DNA of 64,000 nucleotides, from NCBI GenBank assembly GCA_020975725.1, contig QXJR01000006.1, positions 62,001 through 126,000 on the forward strand, given 5' to 3'. Positions 44,102 through 55,627 of this stretch are shown here, piece by piece. The stretch is from Picocystis sp. L7 (lineage: Eukaryota; Chlorophyta; Picocystophyceae; Picocystales; Picocystaceae). Within the stretch, counting starts at the first letter, position 1. Each line of letters starts with the position of its first letter. The notes under the pieces are model-generated. The model saw only the letters and a list, made by a program, of their open reading frames with translations, was not told the origin of the DNA and did no database searches. A program made the position numbers and the translations under genes.

Positions 44102-45121
44102 TCAAGCAAGGCAGGAAGGTATGGGGTTCAGATCGTTTTTCCATTCTACCTGCGATACTTGAGACTTGAATTCCTCCATGTTCGTGATGGTTTTACTCGG
44201 ACATCCAGTCTCGCGTTTTACAGTCGTCTTCTTTCCTACAAATTTGAAAGCATTACTCAAGCCCAAGTGTGCGTGAAGGAGGTAGGCATAGAGCGTTTCC
44301 ATGTCACCTCCTAGATTCAAGGTCTCATATGTAATCAGGAGTGGCTGGACCCCCTTTTCCATCAATTGGTTGATCAGAAAATGGTACCACTTTCTCCAGT
44401 TTTCTGCACTATGCAAGAACTGGGATGCTGACAGTGTCATCGGCTTCGATTTGATCTTGCCATAGGCCTCCAAGAACGGTAGGGAATGAGAACTCGCATA
44501 TCCATGTGCTTTTCTTGACTTTTCTGCAGATACATAAATGTCCAAGATGTTGTTTCTGATTATCATGGCATACTTAATGTCATTCCTTTGCAGAATATAC
44601 TTTGTCAGAGCTGTGCTATTCAACTGCCAGGGTTGCACGACTGTGCCTACCGCACGCAATCCTTCGCTTGTTGCAATGTCCACAAGCCCGTCCAGGAAGA
44701 CACTGGGTTCATGCAAGCGCTTGGACCACAGTTCATCTGGCACGTGGCTCGGTTGTTTCTTCTTCTTGAGAAAGATTTCATGGTAGAGCCTGATTCCATC
44801 GACGTTGCTGGCCAGTCTGGAAAGAAAGGTCGTTCCGCTGCGTTGACTCCCAAAGACGATGAACAGCTGCGCTCTCTTTCCTGTGTTTTCTATCTTCATG
44901 CACCTCCCCATGGCAGCCAACAGGCTTCCTAGGAGAAACACCATCCATGTTGGGCCTTGTGTCTTTTGCAAGATAGTGCCCCCTTTTTCTGAGGAGATTT
45001 CCTTCGTGTGCCATCTCAAGGAGGGCCGCACCTGCTTCAGTCGGCCGGTGCAGGACTGGCATGTCGGCATGGCCATCACCAGGAAGGACCACGTGCATCT
45101 TCCCAGGATGTTGCCCACCAT
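44102..45121 (-). CDS. Golgi-type sulfotransferase (339 aa)
   Basis: The ATG at 45121 is chosen because codons upstream of it look like promoter DNA; later ATGs, such as one just before the hydrophobic helix MVFLLGSLLAAMG (about 60-72), are possible. The PAPS 5'-phosphosulfate loop is FIVFGSQRSGTTFLSRLA (about 87-104). The 3'-phosphate site is in AMIIRNNILDIYVSAEKS (about 180-200) with the expected Arg and Ser. The remainder is helical with a conserved W-RKWYHFLINQ region. The topology is type II, typical of Golgi carbohydrate sulfotransferases. The acceptor is unknown; a sulfated cell-surface polysaccharide is likely in an alga. A palindromic G-box lies about 130 bases upstream. Ends in TGA. 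Confidence 0.83.
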   Translation of the reverse strand: MVGNILGRCTWSFLVMAMPTCQSCTGRLKQVRPSLRWHTKEISSEKGGTILQKTQGPTWMVFLLGSLLAAMGRCMKIENTGKRAQLFIVFGSQRSGTTFLSRLASNVDGIRLYHEIFLKKKKQPSHVPDELWSKRLHEPSVFLDGLVDIATSEGLRAVGTVVQPWQLNSTALTKYILQRNDIKYAMIIRNNILDIYVSAEKSRKAHGYASSHSLPFLEAYGKIKSKPMTLSASQFLHSAENWRKWYHFLINQLMEKGVQPLLITYETLNLGGDMETLYAYLLHAHLGLSNAFKFVGKKTTVKRETGCPSKTITNMEEFKSQVSQVEWKNDLNPIPSCLA

Positions 45122-47402
45122 CCCAGGTTTGCACCTTGGCCCTTCCTTTCCATGAACATCGCCCGACCCTGAACCGTCCGACCGTACCAGGCCAGGGTCC
45201 CCAGCCTGTTTCGCCCCACCTGCCAGCCTGGCATCGCCCCGGCACGTCATGCCACGTGGCAATCTTTCGCCGGGGTTCGGGCAACGGTCCGATCTCGTGG
45301 AGGAATGGGAGGAGGGATGGATCGAGCGGTGCTGAGGGACGTGCACCCCGAGGGAGTTTCTTCTCCCCAGCGGGGCCAAGAGGAGGCCGGAGGGGCGATC
45401 AGGACCGTTGGAGGAACGTGCCTTCCGTACAGATCCAGATTGGGTGGAGTATTGAAACCTTGTACATGGCATTGTGACGGTTCAAATGGTGAATGCTGGC
45501 CTGCAGTTCGAATGGATGCCACGCATCTTGATCCCATTCCTTTCTTCATTCTCCACCGCCTGGAAAGGGTTCCATCGATGCCCAACCACAAGCGAATTCC
45601 TAGCTCACAAGAGGAGCAAGATGCATCCTGATCAGGCGCATCCAGATGGGAATCGATACCTCCACCTCTTCACCTACCTGGGGGAAGGAAAACACCTGGA
45701 AGAGAAGGAAGGGTGTACAATCAAGAACGGGGATCGCTTCAACAGTTGCAGCTTTTACAGACCCTGAAAAAAACCAACAACGAGTGCCCAACAAGCCGTA
45801 GCTCGCATCCGTCAGATCCGTCGATAAGAACCCTTGCATTCAAGCAGTTCAACTTGGAAACCTTATCCCTGGCTTCGATTTGCAAAACTTCTCGATGCAT
45901 CTGCATAGTTCCAGTCCAACGCACACTGATAAAGTAAGCGCGCACGTTTCAACGTCGCCCCTCACACATTTAGAAGAGCTACAGGAATGCAGGATCAAAT
46001 CGTTCTCAAAGTGATTCAAACTCATTTTGAACCCTTGCTTTGATGCTCAAAAGTTGTCAGTCCAATGCAATCAACTCTCCTTGCTCGTTGTGCATTATCT
46101 GCAGACTGAAAAGGTGATGTGTGCATGGGGGAGAATTGAAGAGCACAAACGTCATTTAGGTTTACCCCAGGACTTTGAAGCTGAGCATGCACATGACTGG
46201 GAAAGCCACAAACGATGATGGACCATCAGTCAAGAGTATACCAGTGTGGAAAGTAAAAGGGACAGGGATATGTACACACGCAATGGCGTTGAGGTAGGGT
46301 GAAGCAAGAACGGTGGCACAGAAGACCTTCCAACCCGTGCACCATATCTCAAGTACGGAAGCGGCTTGGGTGTATCCACTGTGATGCAAAATTGCAGCCT
46401 CCTACATCAAATTTCCTATGTAGAAACACTGACATGCTGTCCCATAGGCGAGCATTGTGCCTGGCATACATACGTGTGCTTGCATGAGTAATTAATACAA
46501 TAGAGGCATCGTTCTAAATGTTCGCAACATGGAAAATTGCATCCTCACAGACAAAAAATGGAATGAAGAGATGTCAAGTTGCTGGAGAAAAATATCGCCG
46601 TAGGTCTGTGTGAGAGTAAAATATGGACAACAGTGCCTTCCAGAAAGTTCAAAAGCATCCTAGCATATGCATGCTGATGACAAACTCGATCTGTTCCGCT
46701 GACATAGAAACAGACGAAAGCATGCTAACTTGGATGTGTGTATCTACACTATGCTGGCGCAGAGCAGGAAGGTGCCAAATGTAATACCTCGTTGTCACCA
46801 TTCAAGAAAGGAATGTGCAATGTCCGCTACCACCCCAAGATTAAACAGTGGTTAAAAAAATTGGATCGCGCTTCCAAAAGATCTGCAGCTCTGGAAATTA
46901 TTGGGAATGCAGATCATGCAGCCACACACTCATTGCAAGTGCTCGTGATCTTGAAGGACTGACAAGCTACGGTTCCCTCCTGGTTTACGCTTAGTTTGCA
47001 AATCCCTCTTAGACATCCGTATTGATGAAATGGCAACGCCTGCACATGCAACTAATAACCGGCCATGCAATAAGCCCTTGGTCCTCCATTGCCTTGGCGT
47101 GTACGTGCTTGGTACAGTTTTTATCGAACGAATGCAGTCAAAAGTACTTGAAGGAACCAGCAGCACCGGTTCTTTTCAAATTTTACCAACCACAGCGCAT
47201 CAGATGATCACACTTGCTGGCTACTTCTAACGTCTCCAGGAGGTTTCCAAATGCCTCAATTCAGAAACACAACTGCCCAAAAAGGAAACACAATGGGGGA
47301 CACAGGGGTTTCACGAGTTTCCTGTTAGGCATCGAGCTACGCCACTACTGTTTTTATATGATTCGTGCAAAAGGGATCGGTTCAACATACACATGTTTAG
47401 GT
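45122..47402. other. Intergenic stretch with sulfotransferase promoter
   Basis: 45122-45480 is GC-rich and contains the perfect G-box palindrome listed separately. 45480-47402 shows only short frames and no recognisable gene; it is the 3' flank of the NOG1-like gene. Confidence 0.4.
45250..45261. promoter_or_regulatory. Perfect G-box palindrome
   Basis: TGCCACGTGGCA is a 12-base perfect palindrome with a CACGTG core, the classic G-box bound by bZIP and bHLH factors in plants and algae. It lies about 130 bases upstream of the sulfotransferase ATG. Confidence 0.55.
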
Positions 47403-48566
47403 TTAAGTTGGCACAAATCCTGCTTTGGTCCTCCAGTCAGAGAGCTTCGCATCTCCGTCAAATATCTGCAGCAGGCCTTCTTTCAAGCGCTCAATGCCTT
47501 CCTCGGTCTCACAAGATACAAACACAGCTTCCTCTGCAGGAAGCATTCCAAGCACTGCTCCTTCTCCTAGCTCCTGCCTTGCTATGCGTTCTGTGAGTGC
47601 TGATACTGTGGTGCAACCATTGCTGGTTGTGCAGATACTAGCCAATGCCCTGTGCCTATCTTCATGCTGCAGTAGGTCCGCTTTCGACAGCACATCCATC
47701 CACGGCCGGCTGGGGAATCGCTCCCTCAACTCTTCCCGAATGGCAACTTGGTCTTTCCATGGGGTGCCGCACAGTTCAGTGGGATCCAGGACAAAAAGGA
47801 CCACTGCAGGCAAGTACTGGATAGCGGCCAGTGTCAACCGCTCCATGCGATTTCTTTCCTCATCCGGGCGACGTAGCAGTCCCGGCGTGTCCGTGACTTG
47901 ATGTGCTATACCATGGACGTGGAAGTGACCCATGTGGATGCTTCGAGTGGTGAAAGGATAGTGGCAGACCTGAGGGGCACCGGTAGATAGCTTCCTGACC
48001 AAGGAAGACTTGCCAACGTTGGGCGCACCCACCAGCACCAGCGTGGGCTTCTCTTCTTCCACTTCGGGGACCCGCCGGAGGTGTTTGGCAACCTCTACGA
48101 GGCGTTCCACATCCGCCCGTCGCTTTCCCAGCACCTGTTCCATCTTTTCGAGCGCCTCTTGCATTTTCTCTTCCCTTTCTTTTTGGTTCTTGGCTTCTGT
48201 CACTCTCTTGGTGGCCTCTTTCCCTTCCTGCACCAGCTGTTTACGGAGTTGTTCGGCGCGCATGATCGCCGCTTCGTACTCCTTCCCGCCCACCGTGAGT
48301 TCCAGCACGGCCCTTTCGAAGGGTGGAAAGCTCGAAAGCGGCGGGAACGCACGCAAGCACGTCCTCAGCGGTTTGGCGAGGTGCTGCGCGTGTTCTTCCA
48401 CGAGTTGCTTCTCGCCCACCTTGTTCTTCCTCTTGGCGTTGTCTCCGCCTCGCACCAGCCGCACGGCCTTCCTGGCGCTCTTCCTGGCCCTCGAGACTTG
48501 CTCTTCGTGCGTCGGCACGTGCGGAAGTTGCTTCAGACGCGCGCATGCGAGCCGCGAAGCCGCCAT
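47403..48566 (-). CDS. NOG1-like GTPase, PDE318 family (387 aa)
   Basis: The ATG at 48566 is the first in frame that precedes recognisable sequence. Residues 10-150 form the NOG1-type helical N-terminus (LKQLPHVPTHEEQVSRARKS to the charged coiled coil). The G domain follows: G1 GAPNVGKSS near 179, TTRSIHMGH, G3 DTPGLLRRPDEERN near 225, and G4 SKAD near 289. The motif LFVLDPTELCGTPWKDQ and RRPDEERNRMERLTL match plant PDE318 (NOG1-like, chloroplast) rather than nucleolar NOG1. The role is probably ribosome assembly in an organelle or nucleolus. No clear transit peptide is present on this start; a non-ATG-led open frame continues 120 codons upstream, so a 5' exon may be missing. Ends in TAA. Confidence 0.85.
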   Translation of the reverse strand: MAASRLACARLKQLPHVPTHEEQVSRARKSARKAVRLVRGGDNAKRKNKVGEKQLVEEHAQHLAKPLRTCLRAFPPLSSFPPFERAVLELTVGGKEYEAAIMRAEQLRKQLVQEGKEATKRVTEAKNQKEREEKMQEALEKMEQVLGKRRADVERLVEVAKHLRRVPEVEEEKPTLVLVGAPNVGKSSLVRKLSTGAPQVCHYPFTTRSIHMGHFHVHGIAHQVTDTPGLLRRPDEERNRMERLTLAAIQYLPAVVLFVLDPTELCGTPWKDQVAIREELRERFPSRPWMDVLSKADLLQHEDRHRALASICTTSNGCTTVSALTERIARQELGEGAVLGMLPAEEAVFVSCETEEGIERLKEGLLQIFDGDAKLSDWRTKAGFVPT

Positions 48567-51038
48567 CGCCTCGTGCTTTGGTCCGAGAAAGGACGTCTTG
48601 GATCCAGCCTGGATCTCCACCCTCCTCCCGATCGACCGGGTTCGCTTGATTGGACAGTAGGGAGGACCCGTTCGGGATAGAAGGAAGGTGGATTGGAGGA
48701 AGGGATGGGAATACCCCACGAGGTTCGCTAATGGGGTGGTGGGACGTCCTGGGCAAGTCGTGTGTGCTTCTTCCTTGCTACGCTTCGCATCCCGCCGTGA
48801 ATGACACGTGGGTGCGAACAGGAGCGTGCCGCTGAGACCACGGTGCTCTCCGGAAGAGGCAAGAGGGCCTTCTTGATTGACCCGATGGGAGCGGTCGGTG
48901 CGTAGGGTCCGCTCGCGACCTTGCAACGTTCAGCCATGTTGGAACGGAGTCGTCCCTTCGTTGCCGAGGAGGCTGTGTTGGTGACGACGTGGCATCTTGG
49001 CTGCTCCATGTTGGTTCGGAATCGACACGAGGGAAGGTTGGAGGCCAAGGTGGGGCCAACGTGCGTAGGAAACCAAGGATGGATGGAAAGGATGGCTTCT
49101 TCGCGTTAAGTTACAAGGAACAATGGACAAGATGTGGAAAGGAATAAGTAGGCACCTTTGAAGCAATGATGATCCACGACGCAACGGAAGATTGGAAGGA
49201 GAGGAGAACCAAAGGAACGCACATGATGGAAAATGGGCACACGCACGTTTTGCACTGGTCGCAAAGGCAGCCAATGATAATACAACCACATAGTGATCAT
49301 CCTATGTTGGAAAAACGTCGGTGCAAGTGAGATACTTTTGGCCGTAACATGGAAACAACTGTGATGGCAAGAGGAAAGAACGACCACGCGTTTCAAAGGA
49401 GGGCACGATACCCAATTGCGAACGAGTGCATCCTCGTTCATTACATATCACTATCGAACGACCGTGTCATGCGCAAAATCGGTACTATACACGGCGTGGC
49501 TCTCGCTTCCACGTTTTTGGTAATGCACGTACACGAGGATGAAAAAGTCTTACCCTTTTGAAGGACCGTCCCAATAGACCGACGGCCATAAGCGCAAGTC
49601 ACGTGCTATTCCCTCCAAGCATATAGGTGTTGGAAAACACGAAGGCTCATGATATTGAATCAAGACTAAGGGACTCTATCGGGAAAGGAATGCACTAACA
49701 CATTTTCCACCGTCAAATATGTCCAAAGGACTTGCGCGAATCCTTGCCTTGTTTGCCTACATTACTTCATATCCTTTCACGTTCACCTTCCGCCACGCTC
49801 CTTAAGATCTACATACAAAAGGAATTTAGAAGGGCCGTCTTTAGTCGTACGGGACTGCATCTAAAGGGTTTCGCAGATAGGGTTCAACCGCTCAGCTAGT
49901 AAGTAGATTCCTTTCACTTGTTGTGGAGGTCGTCGACAGGCAAAAGAGAGGAGCTCCACTTCTGGTAGGACGAGTGGAAAAGTGAACCACAAAGCCAAGA
50001 GGGACGAGAGGACTACCTCCCTCATAACCACTCGCTAGGGGTTGAAGTTGGGGCGAAGAGGGTGCCGGGGCGGCCCACGTGTTGTTGAGAGTCATATCTA
50101 ACCATCCATGCAACATGCACTAGGGCAACACTACGCCGTCGTTTGTACCAACACCATCCATCCGCCCCAGCTCTCCCTTCTAGAAGACACGAGAATAGGA
50201 ATCGTTTCACTACAACCAGATTGTCCCGGTTGACATACTCGATGTCCCCTTGCTAGGGACGGTCCTGTCAGGAACGAACTCCCTCTAGTACGATTCAAAA
50301 GGGGACCGAGCTCACGTGAGAACCTTTGTTTGTTGTTGGATGGGGTCGATGCACCCCCCTTGGGATTAGGGCCTCTTGGGTCTTGGCCTTTGAAGCAAGG
50401 TCACGCAAGGACCATGGCAGGCATAACACGACTTCATGCCAAGACCTACACGCATCTTAGTGCTTGTATGTTTGGGCGGTTTCTTGTCCGAGTGGAATTC
50501 ACCTATTTGGCTAGTGATATTGGGACACAAATCTGACGCGGACAGACCCCCAAAAGTATCCGCATTCAAGAAGACCATGTGGATTGGGTGGAAGCCTAGT
50601 TGTCGCATTGGTTGCGGGCACGGTCTCCGGATCTTGCTTGCGTGTAGAAAACGACGTCTCCGTTCGTAGCTAGAGGAAGTTGCTCGATTTTTTTTACAAG
50701 AATCGGATGCCTATGTTGAGTGTGCTTCTTCCAGGAGAATCGTCTCTTTCTACCCAACCACAACACCATCCATGCTTTCGTCCATTCGACGAGAAGCACG
50801 CGAATTCAGTGCCACGAGTGCCTTCCATCCACTCCAAGTCTCCATTCCGCTCGGCCACACGCTCCGTACCCAGATCACTCATCTCGCCCCAGGGTTTGGC
50901 CTCCCCCAAACCATCCAACGGTGCACAAGGAGCACATGGAGGGCACAGGCACTCCCCACCGTCCGTGGATCGACTCCCTCGAGCTACAACCCATTCGAGG
51001 AGGACGAGCGAGCGAAGAAAGGCGCCCGCGCGGTCGAC
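48567..51038. other. Divergent intergenic stretch, mostly empty
   Basis: 48567-49080 is GC-rich with CACGTG at 48805-48810 and is probably the NOG1-like promoter. 49100-50690 is a repeat-like desert with no recognisable frame. 50700-51038 precedes the hydrolase and is probably its promoter. Confidence 0.4.
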
Positions 51039-52262
51039 ATGCGCGCAATATGGATCTTCGTGTGGTGCTGGGCACTCGTAGGAATCGTCCAGGCCGTGCC
51101 TGATGTCCCTTTGCTCCCGGGAACCGAGGATTCAAAGCGGCAGTGTGTGCGTGTCAAGCTCGAGTACGGGGCCATCAACATCGGCGAGTACCTCTAGAAC
51201 AACTGCACCGTCAACGACTTGTACCCAGGAGTAGCCGAAACGATTGGAACGTTGCAGAACATCACGGTGGGAGATGTGAGGTACGGATACTACCTTTTTG
51301 GCAACGAAACGTCCACCCTGCCACCTCTGGTGATGATCATGGGATTCAGTGGCACCATTCAGCAATGGCCTCCACCTCTGTTTTTTCCCTTGGCGGAGAA
51401 GAGACGGGTGCTTCTCTTCGACAACCGTGGGATCGGATTCTCACAAGACTCCGCACCAGCAGACCAACTCACCATGCAGACCATGGCAAGCTCCACGGTT
51501 GGACTGATTCGTGACCTAGGCTTGGGAACACCCGAACTCTTTGGTTGGTCTATGGGTGGAGAAATATCCCTGACCATCGCAGCACTGTACCCGGATGCAG
51601 TGAGGAAAGTCATCTCTTTGGCTGGAGACATCGGAGGACCCAGCTATGCACCAGCCAACGAACCACAGTATCAGCCCGTTTGGGACGTACTGGATTCCAA
51701 GGCAACGAATTTCCGTGAATGGGACCTAGAGATGGCTACACTCTTTCCAGCTTATTTAGAGAACACTACATTGCCTGAAGAGTCCAGTTGTATTCTTGTG
51801 CGGTCATTTGAGTCCATGCCTGGCGACAACCCCACACAAGAGCAAATAGATAATCAACAGGTGGCAGAAGACAAGTTTGGCAAGGACGCTACAGTGTACG
51901 AAGCAATAACCACCACCATCAAGCCTGTTCTACTTCTGACTGGTGCAGAAGATATGGTGGTGCCTCCAGAAAGCCAAATGATACTATTCAATCGTATACC
52001 TGGAGTGTGGCTGGGCTTCCTACCAAAGACTGGGCATGGTGCTATGTTCTCCTACCCGGATGCTATTGCGGATTTAGTGCATACTTTTACGTCCATGCCA
52101 GCATCAGCTGCCTCAGTTGAAATGGCACAACAGCTAGAAGATATTGGGGGGATCCTGCTGCAATCAAGCACCGACAATGGAGCATTCCTGGTGCACAGTC
52201 TCAAGGTGGCAAAGTTTCATGCACTTGCTGCCTTATCTCTTGCTTTCCTTACACTGTGTTGA
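51039..52262 (+). CDS. Secreted alpha/beta hydrolase, probably GPI-anchored, one in-frame TAG
   Basis: The frame is continuous for 408 codons from the ATG at 51039 except for a TAG at 51195-51197. The N-terminus is a clear signal peptide (MRAIWIFVWCWALVGIVQA), and it lies upstream of the TAG. The hydrolase fold follows downstream: oxyanion region MIMGFSGTIQQW, LLFDNRGIGFS, nucleophile elbow GWSMGGE (Ser near 170), acid GAEDMVVPP (Asp near 304), and base GHGAMF (His near 331). So the catalytic triad is complete. The C-terminus ends in a hydrophobic stretch (FHALAALSLAFLTLC), which suggests a GPI signal. The substrate is unknown. Without reading the TAG, the secreted start and the enzyme would be split; an ATG downstream (for example in PPLVMIMG) would give a cytosolic, truncated fold. 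Ends in TGA. Confidence 0.75.
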
Positions 52263-54865
52263 AGGAAATTGATGCAAGCAGAGCAGCGGCAATTGCCTGC
52301 CCTCATGGTAAGGAGTCGTCAACTGAAAATGTCCAATCAACGAGTCGTCCAATGGACCTTGGGTATGAGGGGGGTGTACAGCCTGTCTTCCGTGTGCAAG
52401 AACAGGACCTATTCAAGCCATTTCGACGAGCCTCTTGTAGGCCTAGTCGGCCCATAGCATTCGGTCTGCTCATTCAGTGAGGCCTTAGCTACGTTGTTAC
52501 ATATTGTTTAATGCACTAAAATTGTGATTTGTGTCATGAAGCATTACATCCTTCTTAATCCTCGGATTCCTGGGGTGCAGACTCACAAACACTGTCAAAA
52601 AATCGACGCGATGCAAAAGAGAGTGCTGTTGCACCAACCTTCCTTGCGTTTCCCTTGAAGTCCACCTGTTTCTATTGTGCCACCCCGTTCTCTTCAAACC
52701 TGCTTGTTCGCCCGCATCTTTTCATGCACTCCAAAGATTGGAAGCGCCGTGAGTTCATAATCATGCAAGCTCTCAACAGTGGTCGGGCAACGAAAAAACT
52801 TGATGTTCGCACACAATGAAGCTCAAGTACCTTGTAACCTTCAAAACATACATGAGGAGAACTTCAACCTCTCCTTCAAGGCCGTTCATATCCAGGGACT
52901 GCTTTTGCAAGGCATTGTCGGTGTCTTGTAAATCATTCATCTCTCACTGAATTAATTTCGAATCCATAGTTGGCAATCCCGGTATGTCCCCTAAAAGCTT
53001 TGCCATAATTCAATCAATCAACTCCTTTTTGAGATCCATCACAAAGAAAGCCTCAACAATCGTGCATATGTCAAGTAGAACGACATGGTGATGGAACTAA
53101 GAGCCGTAGAAACGAAGCATATCCTTTACGCACTACCCATTGGGTAGTACCCATCATCTATCAATTACTACGAATACGATCAAATGGGTTTCACCCGTCT
53201 CATGAGCAAAAACAAGTCTTTTTCTCTCGAAATGCTTTACTCTATTGTATCACCTATCACTGGTTCCTTCAACGTCCTAAAGTTGTGCTCCTACAATAGC
53301 TTCAACATGGAGGAGACAAGGGCAGTGATGAAAATCAGTTCGGAAGGAACCGACGGTTGGTTCTTGGAGGGTAGACTAGACCTTCACAGTCTCAAGCGCA
53401 TGGAGCCACTCGTCGTAGATGTTCGAGCCACTCACGAAAAGATGGGCGATCGACAAGGTCATTACTTTCCGATTACTTGCACAAACAAACCCAATTCGGA
53501 TGCTCGGAAGGAATCGACCTTCGTGTGCGACATCTTACTCATGGGACAATGCACTAGCACGCGCGAATACAAGTAGACTATTTACTTCTACAAGTACTAC
53601 TCAAGACCTTGCTTTTTGCCTCGAGAGGAGCAATTCATTTACGAAGCGTTCTTATCATCCAAGCTTGTTTGGTCCGTGCTCCTTCAACTCTTCATTTATA
53701 GTTGGAGAGAGATTCCTCGACGCGACCATCTTCAACGTGCTCCAACGACATTCATGCGACTTCAAATCACGATAGAATCACTCTTCAGATAACAAAGACT
53801 CGAAAACAATCTAAAATTTCGCTGTATTGATAAGAAGATGGGTGATTGAAGACAGCAATAATTCGTGAGTACCATTATCAGTTCACACAAGAGATGCGTA
53901 AACAACTACACTTCTAGATACTTTCTCAACGTACTCTTAGAAAACGTTGGTACCGGTCATCTCTACGTACATCGGCGCACCTTCAAAGTCTCTGACAAGT
54001 CTCTCTTTCCTAACCGTCCGGCAAACGGCGACATGCGGCTGTGCTAATCGAGCAACGGTTGGCACCATGTTGGCACGCATGTCTACTCTTCGGCTCTTGC
54101 GGAAGTGTTCGGAGTCTCTTCGATGCCACATTAAGGAAAATATAAAGCTAAGAAGATCGTGCAGGAAGGATGTTGTGTGAGTTCAATCATTCATCTTGAG
54201 GTGCTACAAAGATTCGTACCTTTGTTGCAAAACTCCGTAATATTTCGTCTTCCATGACCTTTATGTTCCCCCTTTCCCTTTGTTCGCTTCCATCGATATG
54301 TGAACCCCTCCCTCACCCATACGACTAGACTATGGCTAAATGTTTTTGTGGTTGGTTGTAGATTCCAAAACCCTGGAGAGCATGGAATAGAGTTTTCGAG
54401 AAGGGCTTGTACGAAGGACTGCGACACCAATGATACTTGGTTCCTTCAAAACGGATGCTTTACTCATTGAAAGAATGATTTTCCTAATCGTCACTTTGCC
54501 AGCAAGACATGTTGGGTTCAATACTACCCCCTCGCATCTTCTACCAAACTAACGAGGTATATTTTTTACGGGGGTAAGCCAACCAGCAAAAGCTTCTAAG
54601 ATTCACTTGTCGCTTCCTTGCTATGATGCTGGTACGTGAACTCTGCAAGGATTGTCATTCTTTAAGGCATGTTGCGTGTTGAGGGTGCCTTTCCATTTAT
54701 CCTACGTCAAGCAAGGGGGAATCGTGGGCATCATCGCATTCCTATAACCCATTCACAAGGGCGGGTCGCAACTCAAGTCGTATTCACCTTCACTTCGATC
54801 TTTTGCACAAAGAGTTTGGGCATTGAAATTTCGTCGTGTACTTTATCGTCTAGGTATATATTATT
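52263..54865. other. Gene-free stretch
   Basis: Only short frames occur, the longest about 130 codons at 53184-53576 (+), and none is recognisable. It is AT-richer than the gene islands and is probably decayed repeat DNA. It forms the left flank of the Ty3/gypsy element. Confidence 0.45.
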
Positions 54866-55627
54866 TGGCGCTTGCGCGCCCACCTCCTTTTCCTGTGGCG
54901 CGAAGACGACGAGGGTGGTGGCGTCGGCGTGCGTTCGCGCTCGTTCGCTCGTGCGTTCGTGTTGCCGCGGTGCTCGAGACCGTTGGGCGGAACGTTGAGG
55001 AACGTTGTTGTTTTTCTCGTTCCCCTCCGCCGCAATTAATATTACATCTTAACTCCATTGGGTAATCCGCCCGTGGCTAAGCCACGTATTTATCCGGTTC
55101 ATCGGCCACAGAGCCCTTATTAGAAAGGGGGACAAACCGGTCCCTATTCGGGTTAGTCCTGGCCCTGCATCCGCCTAGGGACATGGCTAAGGAGGACGTC
55201 CCAGTGAGGGGAAGGCAAGGGCCTTCCTTGGGCATCCGAGAATATTCCCTCATGCCTCCCTAGTACCTCCTGGTAGGTAGCGAGATGCTGCAAGCGAGGG
55301 AACCAGGGAGCCTTTGGCCAATGCGGAGTGATCATGGTCACAAGGGCTCTAGGTTCGGCCTCCAGCTTGCCTATCACGGAGTCAATGAGGCAACAGGGTG
55401 GGTGTGCCCATAGGTTGCCAAGACTAGCCCATTCTTGGGCGAGAGCATTGGTCTCCCGTGTAAAGAAGGCCGGACATTGGGCATTGTTTGGCGAGGCAAA
55501 CAAGTCCCAAGTGAATGGCCCGAATATAATTGAGAACCTCTCAAAAGCCTCACGATTGAGTGCATATTCCTCATCGTCGAAGGACAACCTCGGCAAGACA
55601 GGTGTCGCGAGAGGGCTGGGCGCAACA
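54866..55627 (-). repeat. 3' LTR of the Ty3/gypsy element
   Basis: Downstream LTR on the minus strand. It encodes the end of the polyprotein, which stops at 55153. A small hairpin (CGTGGC-TAA-GCCACG, 55072-55086) sits beside an AT-rich TATA-like stretch. Confidence 0.93.
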
